Source of the DNA: Agaricus subrufescens
Lineage: Eukaryota > Basidiomycota > Agaricomycetes > Agaricales > Agaricaceae
Assembly (NCBI GenBank): GCA_029945375.1
Contig: CM057062.1
Coordinates: forward strand, 496,001-560,000
Reading direction: 5' to 3'
DNA length: 64,000 nt
Below are positions 1 to 10,074 of the stretch, in pieces; within the stretch, counting starts at the first letter, position 1, and each line of letters begins with the position of its first letter. The position numbers were made by a program, and so were the translations under genes. Under the pieces are notes generated by a model. That model saw nothing but the letters and a program-made list of their open reading frames with translations. It did no database searches and was not told the DNA's origin.

Positions 1-107
1 TTTAGATTACAGGCCTTCCAACCACTCCATTGCCAAGGCCACCCATGCCGAGACTATGTTGGCAAAGCAACAGTAGCAATGGGCCAATAAAGAAGGTACT
101 GTGAGAA

Positions 108-827
108 TTGATAAAATCATCCTATCTTTTACTCACTCGAAATTTAGCAAGTCACAGGCAATTTGCCAAGGATTGGCTGAATGCAAAGTCTGAGGATGAA
201 CGTCCAAAGCCTCCTCTCAGTATTGAGTTGGTCTGTAAAGATCCTGAGTACCTTGCCAACATAGCCACCTCCAACTATCACCTTGCTCTCAAGTTGCTGA
301 TGAACCACAGCAATAATTTGCTCTGTATCCCACATGTCAAGTTGAACTGGAGGATCATTGGAGAGATTGACAATCTTGAGGGGCTGGTTCAAATTTGTGG
401 GACCCCTTTACCACGAAATCAGAACCCTAACCCAACTACAGAAATTCATCACAAGCCTAACCACTTCCATTGCAGTTGCCACAAGAAGGTCACTCTGGTT
501 AGTTTCGTAATGTGGAAGACAGGGAAGGCTAGGAGTTGGATCAATGGTCAACTGGTTGTTGAGGGTTTGCATAAGTGGTGGGTGTTCCATCCTCATGACA
601 TTTTGTTTATCTTGCAGTTTTTGAAGTCAAAGTTTGGATATATGGTTGAGGATATGTTTACTGGCTCTTCTGATTTGGAGCAGGAGGCAAGAAAGGAAGC
701 ACAGGTGATGAGAAAAGTGGCCAGTTTCTGTGCATGCCACTATTTCAAACTTGTTGGAGAAGTGATGATGCTTGACAAAGATTTTTGGGTGTTGGAGGAG
801 GAGGAGGGGAGGCCTGAGTGGATCTGA
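108..827 (+). CDS. Hypothetical protein, unrecognised, probably a 3' exon
   Basis: An uninterrupted reading frame of about 239 codons ends at a TGA at 825-827. The frame opens at a TTG rather than an ATG, so the real start is probably in an upstream exon; a pyrimidine-rich stretch ending in TTTAG near 152 could be its acceptor. The protein is rich in His, Cys and Trp in its middle (residues about 110-160, with HFHCSCHKK) and has an acidic tail ending EEEEGRPEWI. I recognise no family, signal peptide or membrane segment. It lies next to a minisatellite and a retrotransposon, so it may itself be part of a repeat or a lineage-specific orphan. The length of the open frame is the only real support for coding. 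Confidence 0.35.
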   Translation: MIKSSYLLLTRNLASHRQFAKDWLNAKSEDERPKPPLSIELVCKDPEYLANIATSNYHLALKLLMNHSNNLLCIPHVKLNWRIIGEIDNLEGLVQICGTPLPRNQNPNPTTEIHHKPNHFHCSCHKKVTLVSFVMWKTGKARSWINGQLVVEGLHKWWVFHPHDILFILQFLKSKFGYMVEDMFTGSSDLEQEARKEAQVMRKVASFCACHYFKLVGEVMMLDKDFWVLEEEEGRPEWI

Positions 828-1084
828 GGGTTTGTTATTGTTACCTCTTTCGAAGATCTAAAGCCTGAGCCAATTTTGAGTCCTGGTATGTTTATTTATC
901 TCCTAATCTTATGATGCATGCTGATGTTTTTTTACTTGTACCTGCTAAGTACTAGTTCATGATGTGTAAGTAGAGTATATAAGAGATAGCCTCGGTGTAT
1001 GGTTTTTGTTGAAAGAATGATTTTTTTGGCAAGCATTTGGTGTGATACCTAATAAGCACATATATGTTTTGCTTAATGCATAAT

Positions 1085-1595
1085 GGTTACCAGTATGACA
1101 ATACCCACTGTGTTCAAGAGCAGTGAGTACAGTCATACTCAACCAAGTGATAGGGGGAGAGTATGATGATACTTGCCACTTGCAGGAGCAGTGAGTACAA
1201 TGATACTCACACCATTTGGTGGTTGCAAGTATGGTGATACTCACACTGTTCAGTGGGTAGGGAAGAGTATGGCTCTCTGTACAGTCTGTTGGTGAGAGTA
1301 TTGCCGTACTCCGCACTGTCTGTTGGTGAGAGTACCACCATACTCTGCACTGTCTGTTGGTGAGAGTACTGCTGTACTCTGGACTCTCTGTTGGTGAGAG
1401 TACTGCAGTACTCTCCACTCTCTGTCAGTGAGAGTAACACCATACTCTTCACTCTCTGTAGTTTGGAGTACTGTTGTACTCTGTACTCTCCTCTCCTGGG
1501 GAGAGTATAACTGTACTCTGCACTCTCCTCTGCTGGGAAGAGTATACCTGTACTCTACACTCTCTGAAGAGGACAATACCATCATACTCTTCACT
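1085..1595. repeat. Minisatellite, about 34-bp units with internal inverted repeats
   Basis: From about 1285 to 1595 there are about nine tandem units. The shared block GGTGAGAGTA recurs at 1291, 1325, 1359, 1393 and 1427, exactly 34 bp apart, and then at slightly longer spacing. Each unit holds a short inverted repeat of the form GAGAGTAC-N-GTACTCTC, so every unit can fold into a hairpin. More diverged copies of the GAGTA/TACTC core extend left to about 1085. No unit carries a stop codon in any minus-strand frame, so overlapping minus-strand frames are open here; they are repeat artefacts rather than genes. Confidence 0.85.
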
Positions 1596-1716
1596 CAATA
1601 TGAATGTTCACCAATATCTATAAAAACATGAACAAGTACAATAGTACTGTAATAGCCAAGTTCCCTTTATAGGCACTGTGAGAAATGACACACGACCCCA
1701 TGTATGCAGTTGTGAC

Positions 1717-2080
1717 TAATGTGAAAATAACTCAGTGATAATGTAGAGTCGGGTTGAACACTATATTAATACCTAATGTGAAAATAACTACGGAACTATG
1801 AGAACAGCATATACAGGATTGTACGAGATACTCACCTCAGTGACAACGTAGAGTTGGGTTGAACACTGAGGTGATTTGGTGGCTGAACTGGCCATATGTA
1901 CTGTGGTATAAAAACTGTACAGTTAATACGTGGCATAAAGAAACAAGGGAAAACAAATATTGGAAATAACAAGTGAATGGAGAAAGGTAGAAGAGTGGGA
2001 TCAAATATTGATGTCATTAGACCGTTTAAGGAAATTAGAAGAAGGAATGAGATAGGTGATATGTCCAAGTATTCACAACA
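1717..2080 (-). repeat. 3' LTR of the Copia element
   Basis: Downstream LTR in coding orientation, 364 bp, preceded on its coding-strand 5' side by the polypurine tract and followed by the GTGAC target duplication at 1712-1716. The reading frame of pol terminates just inside it, at 2073-2075. Confidence 0.95.
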
Positions 2081-5000
2081 CTTCCCCTGCTTCGTCGATT
2101 TCACCTTTGCGTTCTCTGCGGATATCAATTCCATCACAGCATTGAATGACAGCATTGCGAGCTAGGGGTTTTGTCATGATGTCGGCCAGATTTCCTGCAG
2201 ATGGTGTGTAGACAAAAGTGATATCACCGTTGTCTACCTTTTCCTTAACGAAGTGGTACTTGACTTGAATGTGTTTTGTACGTCGTGATTTTTGTCGTTC
2301 TTCGTATTAGCAATAGCACCGTTGTTGTCTGCATGAATGATAGTGGGTCCATCCTGGTGTAGTCTGATTTCATCCAAGAATTTCTCCAGCCACATGGCCT
2401 GTTGCACCGCCCATGTAAATGCCATGAACTCCACCTCTACTGTTGATACTGCAATAGTCTCCTGTCTTTTGCTTCCCCACAAGACAGCACCTCTGGCAAC
2501 GAAAAACACATGTCCTTCAGTCGATCGGCTTGTGTCTAAATCTCTGGCATAATCTGCGTCGACATAACCCTTGGGCTTGAGTTTTCCTCCTCACCTATAA
2601 GTTCCAGGATTATTGGCAAAGCGAGAGAGTAGGTTAACGGCAAATGAAAGGTTGGGCCTTGTAGCCACTTGAAGCCACATAAGGGCTCCAAGAGCTTCTC
2701 AGTAAGGGACGTTTGACATTTCCTCACATTCAAAATCATTTTGAGGTGAGTCATTTCTGGTGAGAGTTAATCCAGCGGGTAGTGGTGTTGAGTGGGGCTT
2801 CGCTTCACCCAGGTTGAAACAGTCAAGGATCTGTTCACAGAATGCTCGCTGTGACAGTCATATATCTCTGTTGCTGTTGCATTCAATCTTCATTCCCAAT
2901 ATGAGCTTCACTTCCCCTAGATCTTTAACTTCATAACTACTAGCCAGCTCAGCTTTCACCTTTTTCTCTCCGGGTTCGGTGGTTGAAGCACCCAATACAT
3001 CATCGGTCCAGGTGGATGTGAGAGTGAGTTTGCCGTCATTCATCTTTGATTGGACTTGTGAGTCAGCCTTTGAACGATAGTATCTGTGATTCTGGTAAGT
3101 TTTGTCAAGGGTTTGCACCCAATCATGCGTGCCCTGCATGGTCCCGTAGAGCGTTTTGAGGAGTCTCCACACTTTGTCTTCCCCTTCCTCAAATCCTCTC
3201 AGGGGCTCCATGTACACTTTGAACTTGTTCTCGCTGTTTAGGAATGCAGATACAAAATCCACCTGCCACAACCTCATGCCTTTCGCAGCTGCTATTGCGC
3301 AGACCATGCAGACTGATTCTAACCGTGCCACCGACGCATATGTCTCGTTGTAATCTTCTCCCAATACCTGCATAAACCCCTTCACCACTAATCTCGCTTT
3401 CCTTGCCACAACATTTCCGTCCTCATCAAATTTTAACGCATACACTCATTTTGATTCCACCACATTCTTCCCAATCGGCCAATCGACAACCTCAAACACC
3501 CCCTTTTCTTTCATCATCCCATATTCCCTTTCCATCGGCGCCAGCCAGAGCTCAGGGCGGTACATCGCCTCGTGGTATGTTTTTGGCACCCATTTCTCAT
3601 TGTTTGCGTTCACTACATTTGCTTTCGTCTGGCCCTCATATTCCAGACTTTCAATTTTCCTCAATGATGGTTTTGCCACTCGTCCCAATTGTCTGAGAGT
3701 CAGCATCACCAGATCATCAGGGGTATTCTTTGCCTCAGGCTCGGTGTGTGTTAACTCTGACTCAACTAGCTGTTCCTCCAATACATTATCCCCGACCTTT
3801 CCCTTTGGAGTTGTGTTCTGATCTGCTCATTTACTGTGAAGCTGTGTCATGTCCATTGGCCGGGGCACGTTTGCAGGCTCAGTCACAGATCTTTTGTGAG
3901 GGGGAATGTCAGGGACGCTGTCATTGTTGGGATTGTAGTTGGGGTTGCGTTTGGCATAGTTTGTCATTCCTTCTTCAAATATTACGTCCCGGGATCGCGA
4001 TATGACACCCATTACACAATTCAGGAGTTTGTAACCAGACATCCCGTAATATCCAATGAGTGTGAGTTTTACAGATTGGGGCTTGAGTTTTGAGGAGCCT
4101 ACTTCAGTGGGGATGTGTGCATAAGCGGTTGAACCATATGCCCATAGGTGTCCAATGTCCTGACGCTTTCTGGTCCATAGTTCGGCTGGAATCTTTCCCA
4201 GTCTTTGTGATGTTGGTAATAGGTTCTTAATATAGCCAGTGGTTATGAACACGTCTGCCCAATAACGTGATGGCAGTCCTGACTCTGCCATCATACTTCT
4301 CCTGAGCTCGATGATTGTTCTCATCAAACGCTCCGCAACCCCATTTTGTTGATGGGCGTATGGCGTCGTAAACTCCAACACTATTCCCGTCTCCTGGGCA
4401 TAAGCATCCCACAAGTTATTCATCCACTCACAGCCCATATCCAATCTAATCCGCTTGAGTTTCTTCCCTGTCTGCAGCTCCGCTTGTCTCTGGAATTCCT
4501 TTAGGCACATCAGCGTACTTTTGGCCATCTTCTCATGGATAGGGAAAATAGTCCTGAACAACGATGCCCCATTGACAATCACCATCAAGTATTTGGCACC
4601 CCCCACAGATTGTATGGTGGCAGGTCCCCATAGATCAATATGCACCCTTTCTAATACCTCCTTCTCGACCTCTCCACTTTCATTGTATGGGTGAGTGGTA
4701 TGCTTTCCGTATATGCAATCTTCACATTTCCCCTTCAGCTTGTGTTGGCCTTCCACCTCCAAACTGTCAACGAGTTTTAAGCAAATCAACTCTTTAACCA
4801 CTCCTTCCCCTGCATGTGCTAGGCGGTGGTGCCAGGTGTCAAACACTACCGCCTTCCATTCCATCTGTGCTACATGGATACTTGGGATCACCCTATGGTT
4901 TATTGTGCTGATGACGTATAGTCCTTGGTCACATTTGGCAACAATAGCAGTTTCACCTGATCTGTCTTTGATTGTCGCCAGATCGTCAACAAATACATTG

Positions 5001-6469
5001 CTCATTCCCCGTTCGGTGAGTCGGGAGACTGATATAAGGTTGTGTCGCAGTTCGGGGGAATGGAGTGCGTTGGATAAAAGAACCTTAGCATTTGTCCTGT
5101 TCTTGGGAATGATTAGTTTGACAGTCCCTATCGCTGTTATGTCAAACTTCGCTGATTTATTTGCAGGGTGCCCATCTCTTGGGGACGAGAATGGCTTATA
5201 CATAGAGAAATCATTTCTGTTAACGAAGCAATGGTCTGTTGCTCCCGAATCCAGCAATGTTAAGAGAGGTGTGTCATTTTTGGGGGTGGTGATAGAGGCT
5301 AAAGCTGATATTTTAATGAACGTAGGGCTCCTAACGGTATCTCCAATGTCTCTTCCCCTGATCCCAGTGTCTGAGGTTTCCTCAGAGGTTCTGGAGTCGA
5401 GACGGTCATCAGATGAGGCGGTGGTGGTAATGGATCTGGTAGGCAGTACCTGATGATATTCGGTGCTGATAGATGATAGAGCATAGACCTTTTGTTCACC
5501 ATCCTGGTTAGAGGAGTTAGGGGTTGAGGTGACATTCGCGGAGGTGTTGGATCTTCTGCTGTTTAGGTTCGTCGAATTGTTTTTCTTATTTTTGAACCAG
5601 GGGGGGAATTGACCCACCTTGCCTCCTCCTTCCCAGTAGCAATCAGCTATAAGGTGTCCTATCCTGCAGCAGTTGGGATTGGCGCAAATGAGGTGTGGGT
5701 TTCTCTGTTGGTTGTGACTGTGATTGCCCGCCCTAAATTGTAGGGCTGTCATCACGTTTTGGGGGTTTGCGATGCAGTCCTTGCTGATGCGTGCCCAGTG
5801 GGTATTAAGGATAGCAATAGCGTCACAGGATGTGGTGGTGTTGTAAAGAGTAGAGACAATGGGGTCCCAGGATCTCGGAAGCGATTGGAGTACGATTGTC
5901 CTGAATCCCTTGTCATCGATCTGCAAACCGAGAGCAGTCGAGGTTGCCCACAAGGTGCGTATCCTAGATATATGTTCTGCAAAATCATGGTTGTCTGAAT
6001 AAGTGCATTCACGTAGATCTCTTTCGGCATTCATCAATGCCATCTCCGAAACTTTAGTATATTGGTCCTTGTAGGACTTCCATGCTTCTGCGGCTGTCCC
6101 AGACATAATGATACCTAGACCAATGGGGTCCTTGGTGTTGTAAACGAGAAGTCCTTTAGCCCACGTGTTACGTGTAGTCCACTCTGCCAGTGATGGGGTG
6201 GTAGAGTCCCATGGGGTAGCTGTTGGTGTAGATGGTGTTGGGGTAGCTGGTGAGGTCATCTGTGGTGTAGCACTGGTGGGTGATGATGCGGCTGATGCTG
6301 GCACAATTGTTATTGTGAGGGGGTCAGTTGGTTTGGGTATGTCGCCCTCGAGATATCCAGTTATCCCCCTGAGGTTGGCAGCAATACTGATGAGGCCATT
6401 CCAGGCCACCCAATTGGTGCCGTCAAATTTGTCGACATCTGAGAAAATAGGGGGAAGATTCTGAGACAT
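2073..6469 (-). pseudogene. Copia gag-pol polyprotein, broken by five TGA stops and one frameshift
   Basis: The ATG is at 6467-6469. Domains in order: a gag region of the UBN2/DUF4219 type starting MSQNLPP; a CCHC-like zinc knuckle (CANPNCCRIGH); protease active site DSGATDH; the His-Cys integrase motif (WHHRLAH...CEDC); an integrase core with IDLWGP, RLDMG and the catalytic Glu in QNGVAERL; reverse transcriptase with QVDFVSAFLN and TDDVLGAS, where the usual YVDD is changed but both Asp are kept; RNase H with the STVEVEFMA and HADNNGA motifs. The frame is continuous except for in-frame TGA codons at 3827-3829, 3446-3448, 2858-2860, 2699-2701 and 2591-2593, and a one-base shift near 2281-2286 before the KHIQVKYHFVKEK tail. 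The stop at 3446 replaces the Trp of the conserved KW pair (TGG to TGA). Confidence 0.93.
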
Positions 6470-6539
6470 TGTGGTGATGCGTTTTTGGGTTTCAAATTCT
6501 CTGGTACGTTTTTAGTAGTTTGAGCTGGGGCCCATAACC

Positions 6540-6903
6540 TAATGTGAAAATAACTCAGTGACAACGTAGAGTCAGGTTGAACACTATATTAATACCTAAT
6601 GTGAAAATAACTACGGAACTATGAGAATGGTGTATACAGGATTGTACGAGATACTCACCTCAGTGACAATGTAGAGTTGGGTTGAACACTGAGGTGATTT
6701 GGTGGCTGAACTGGCCATATGTACTGCAGTAGAAAAACTGTACAGTTAATACGTGGCATAAAGAAACAAGGGAAAACAAATATTGGAAATAACAAGTGAA
6801 TGGAGAAAGGTAGAAGAGTGGGATCAAATATTGATGTCATTAGACCATTTAAGGAAATTAGAAGAAGGAATGAGATAGGTGATATGTCCAAGTATTTACA
6901 ACA
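6540..6903 (-). repeat. 5' LTR of the Copia element
   Basis: Upstream LTR in coding orientation, identical in length (364 bp) to the one at 1717-2080. It contains an internal duplication: the TAATGTGAAAATAACT block occurs twice about 58 bp apart, and a CAGTGACAA-GTAGAGT block also occurs twice. Confidence 0.95.
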
Positions 6904-6976
6904 GTGACCACCCCGTGCATGAGCCTCATGCGTCATTCAACTATCACCTATCCATGTTTGTCATTTACACCACTTC

Positions 6977-7076
6977 CAGTTGTTCTATCATCTGGAAGTG
7001 TGCATATCTGTTTATCTTCTCTTTACCACATGTATTAACTTATCCTGTAGCTCTAATGTGTCTATATCGACTACAG
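6977..7076. repeat. Copy 1 of a short repeat, with a 51-bp GT...AG insert
   Basis: This 100-bp segment matches 7698-7746 from CAGTTGTTCTATC to GACTACAG. The only length difference is 7000-7050, a 51-bp block that begins GTGCAT, holds a branch-like ATTAAC and ends CTGTAG. These are the properties of a spliceosomal intron, absent from the second copy. The two copies flank the MITE. Confidence 0.7.
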
Positions 7077-7079
7077 GTA

Positions 7080-7692
7080 CTGTACAAATATGACCTTATG
7101 TTCACGTAATCAGTAATCAGCCCGATTTTTGAACTAAAAATGGTTCATGTAATCATGCCAGAGGGGGCGTGAACTTGCACCAATTGGTCGGACATATCCC
7201 AAAAAGGAAAAACACATCTAAAAAAGGAAACACGGTTGCTCAAACTAAATTTTTTTTCTTTTTTCGTGTGCCAACCAATAACAACGAAATTAACATTATT
7301 ATCAATTGGAGGGAGAGTCCATTGAAGGAGACTGGGGATTGATAGAGCTGGGCTGGGCACTATTCTTTGGCATATTTCATAGGAAATCTTGAACCTGTTG
7401 TCCATTTCTTTGCCGTCATCAATTTGCATTGTTTGAACGGTAGAGAGCAAAAAAAAGTTTTCTATTCAACTAAGTGTCTATGTCTGTCCACCATTGTTCC
7501 AGATGTTGCAAGCTTGAATGACACTCATAACCCGCTGATTCACTTGTGAACAGCAGTGAACACCCTGTCATCACCCAAGCTAAGTACCTGTGAACATCAT
7601 GTAATCAGCTGTCAAGGTCAGTGAACTAGGCACCGTATGACAGCTGTCATGCTTACGTAAATGACAGTGAACATAAGGTCATAATCGTGCAG
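7080..7692. mobile_element. Non-autonomous TIR element (MITE), TA target duplication
   Basis: The left end CTGTACAAATATGACC and the reverse complement of the right end CTGCACGATTATGACC match through TTATGTTCAC, about 26 bp with four mismatches. A TA dinucleotide flanks both ends (7078-7079 and 7693-7694), as for Tc1/mariner-type insertions. The 613-bp interior has no credible ORF and carries several GTGAACA and TGTCAT-type subterminal motifs near its right end. Superfamily assignment rests only on the TA duplication. Confidence 0.7.
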
Positions 7693-7697
7693 TAATA

Positions 7698-7746
7698 CAG
7701 TTGTTCTATCATCTGGAAGTCTCTAACGTGTCTACGTTGACTACAG
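7698..7746. repeat. Copy 2 of the short repeat, lacking the intron-like block
   Basis: This 49-bp segment matches 6977-7076 minus its 51-bp GT...AG block. It runs straight into the first base of NACHT homology at about 7747. Confidence 0.7.
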
Positions 7747-8439
7747 TGAACAACATTCATGAAATCACTGGCTGGGGGGAGGGACAGTGGGAATCAGAGA
7801 AGCGGGCATTGCTGATGATGGGCCTGGCTGGGGCAGGGAAATCAGCCATTGCCCAGACTTGCGCCCGTGTGCTCAAGGCGAGTGGGAATCTTGGCGCGTC
7901 ATTCTTCTTCTATTGACCCAGTCGATGGAATGACCCCACGAAATTCATTCCCACCATTGTCTACCAACTCACTACTCAATATTCTGCTTACTGCGACTGT
8001 ATCAACACCATAATCTTCGATGATCCACTTGTGCTCAAGAAGGAAATGAGTATCCAATTCCTTGAGCTCCTCATTAAGCCACTGTTCCAACCAAACATCA
8101 ATGGCCACAATGTAGAAACAGATTTGGTCATTGTAGTTGATGGCCTTGATGAGTGCGCAACTGTGGCTGCACAACTGCAGATCGTAGAACTCATCACCAC
8201 GTCCATTCATGAGTGGACAATACCATTTTTGTGGGCTTTCTTCAGCTGTCCCGAACCTCCCATCACCTCCGCCTTCTCATCTGATATTGCTGCAAACATC
8301 TCCTGGACACTACCCCTCACACTCACCGGTAACGCCAACAGCGACATTGAAGCATACCTTCGTGGCAGCTTCCAGGCAATCCATGCCAAGCACAATATTC
8401 CTCCGAAAATAGCGTGGCCAGAGGAGAAGGATATCCACC
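7747..8439 (+). pseudogene. NACHT NTPase pseudogene, N-terminal half (split by the KDZ element)
   Basis: The sequence encodes a clear NACHT domain: Walker A GLAGAGKSAIA, the LGASFFFY strand, and Walker B LVIVVDGLDECA. It matches the three intact paralogs downstream from their 'IHEIT' position onward, so the first exon and about 60 residues of the second are missing. An in-frame TGA at 7914-7916 replaces an Arg codon. The match stops abruptly at 8439 inside codons for DIH, where the 16-kb transposon begins, and resumes at 24490. Known family role: NACHT STAND NTPases act as ligand-triggered switches in fungal self/non-self recognition and cell death. This copy cannot make a full protein. Confidence 0.9.
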
Positions 8440-8494
8440 CAGGGATGGCATTAACGCAGATAAGTATCAGCGACAACTGACATGAATTACGATT
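8440..8494 (+). repeat. Left terminal inverted repeat of the KDZ element
   Basis: Begins CAGGGATGGCATTAA. The strongest shared blocks with the right end are GGCATTAA, TATCAGCG and CAACTG, followed by ATTACRATT. Confidence 0.88.
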
Positions 8495-8760
8495 CATGAC
8501 CGATAATCACCTAATCGTAATTATTACATGTTAATCATGATTAATAGAAAAAAATAAAGAGAAATGTTTCATGCGATAATTACGATTATATGTTAATCAT
8601 GATTACTGGAGAAAAGAAAAGAGAAAAGTTTTATGTGATAACTACGATTATATGTTAATTGTGATTACTAGAAAAAAGAAAAAAAAAGTGTCTCTTGGAA
8701 TTATCACGATTATTCAAGTATAGTCTCTAGAGTGAGGAGCATAAATTTTTTTCTCTGATA
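8463..8760. repeat. Left subterminal array of TAATCATGATTA-like motifs
   Basis: A/T-rich DNA with about three diverged units of roughly 60-65 bp, each with a purine run (GAAAAAAGAAA type), ATAATTACGATTATATG and TTAATCATGATTA. The palindrome TTAATCATGATTA and its variants also dominate the opposite subterminal region (23830-24433). The pairing suggests binding sites for the transposase; that role is inferred. Confidence 0.75.
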
Positions 8761-10074
8761 TTACACGGCTTTGCTGAACTTGAACTCTTCACGTGTCATC
8801 AACATCATCCATAATTAAACTGTTTGTTGCATGTAAAAGAATTAAGGTGGTTGGTATTGAAATGCCCACTGTCGTTGCTACTGGGACTCTGCACACGAAA
8901 AATCCATTCTCAACCACAACAAGGGAAAGTTCATATGCGCAACCACTCACCACATTGCTCAGATACACCCCGATGGCTGCACTTAATCTCTAGCTAAGCG
9001 ATAAAGTCCAATGCGATCTCCAGTCTTATGCACCTCTAGCCAAGTAGAAAACTGACAATGTTTTTGTTCGAGTTGAGCCTTGCATAGCTGAAGCAAGCCG
9101 CGTGAGGTAGGCTTTAGCATCAGTGCTGCAGAATGTTATTTGTGGGGAGGTTCGATGGGGTAGTCTGTAGAGGAGTGAGGTGAGCGCATAAGCCTTTGTA
9201 CGCTTGTGTTTGGAAACCTAATAAAACTTAAGGTGCATGAATGTTCCCATCTTCCCTACTCTCATACTCATATTTACTGTTTGCACCCACCGCCCCGCAT
9301 TCAACCCCCGTCTATGCTCAAGATAACTCACGTGCCCTTATGCAACAGCGGCCGTGTGGGGTTTTTGCGTCTGCTACACTGGAGGATCAATTGCTCATCG
9401 ACACCTCCTACCACAGCATCGACAACTCATCCAAGCAACGCTACTGTTGAAGTTTATCACATCGCGACTATTAAGGTCACTGGGCGACAAGCGGCGGGTC
9501 TTGAGGAGGCGACCAGGCACTCAGTAAAGGAAGTTTGGCCTGAAGTGTTGAGGTATGCTGCCAAAAAAAAAGTTTCTAGTGGCCTTTGGGCCCAAGTCAG
9601 GTATGTTAAGGGCCTCTGATCATCACATGCGGCACTCACAGATCTTCTTGCAGATGCGGGTTTCACCGCTCAGGCTTCCTCAATCCGCACTCTGCCTCGC
9701 ACGTGACCATTAGAGTATTTGACGATTGCGGATGGCATGTTGGAGGGATACATGCGCCCGAAGACTGTGATGCCCCGGCCACTTTCAGGGGTGTACTTAA
9801 CAAACAATCGTATCATGGCAAAAAGAAAATCGCAGAAAACTTTGCATTCGAGGTTGATGTTTCACCATGATGATGGGAAAGGGATCTTTTTTCTCTTCTC
9901 TCTCTTTGATATGACATTCTCAACTTGCAGTCTTGTAGTCTATGCTTTTCCTATTTCACGAACATGTGTGTTATTTTTAGTATCTATATATCATTTGTGG
10001 TATACGTTGATGAGATACAGCACCTAGGCGGCCGGCCAATCAACCAAAGGCGGTCATTCCAATCATCCAGTCTA
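8761..10074. other. KDZ interior, no supported gene
   Basis: This stretch between the left subterminal repeats and the 3' end of the transposase holds several open frames (for example 9206-9619 on the plus strand). None has a recognisable motif, splice pattern or homolog elsewhere in the window, so I call no gene here. Confidence 0.5.

Larger units (their letters stand above)
1717..6903 (-). mobile_element. Ty1/Copia LTR retrotransposon, complete but inactive
   Basis: Two 364-bp direct repeats (1717-2080 and 6540-6903) enclose a gag-pol region read on the minus strand. The 5-bp sequence GTGAC sits just outside both ends (1712-1716 and 6904-6908), a clean target-site duplication. In coding orientation the LTR begins TGTTGTG and ends CATTA. 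A purine-rich tract (GCAGGGGAAG) abuts the 3' LTR, and GGTTATGGGCC sits two bases or fewer from the 5' LTR as the likely primer-binding site. The domain order gag, protease, integrase, reverse transcriptase, RNase H is that of Copia. My hand comparison of the LTRs gives about 13 differences, all but one of them transitions. Confidence 0.95.

Noticed and set aside
957..1594. Overlapping minus-strand ORFs of 81-153 codons over the minisatellite
   Set aside because: They are rotated readings of a stop-free 34-bp repeat, so openness is not evidence of coding.
2536..2754. 72-codon minus-strand ORF inside the Copia element
   Set aside because: It is in a shifted frame; the true pol frame reads EALGALMWLQVATRPNLSF across the same bases, between two TGA codons.
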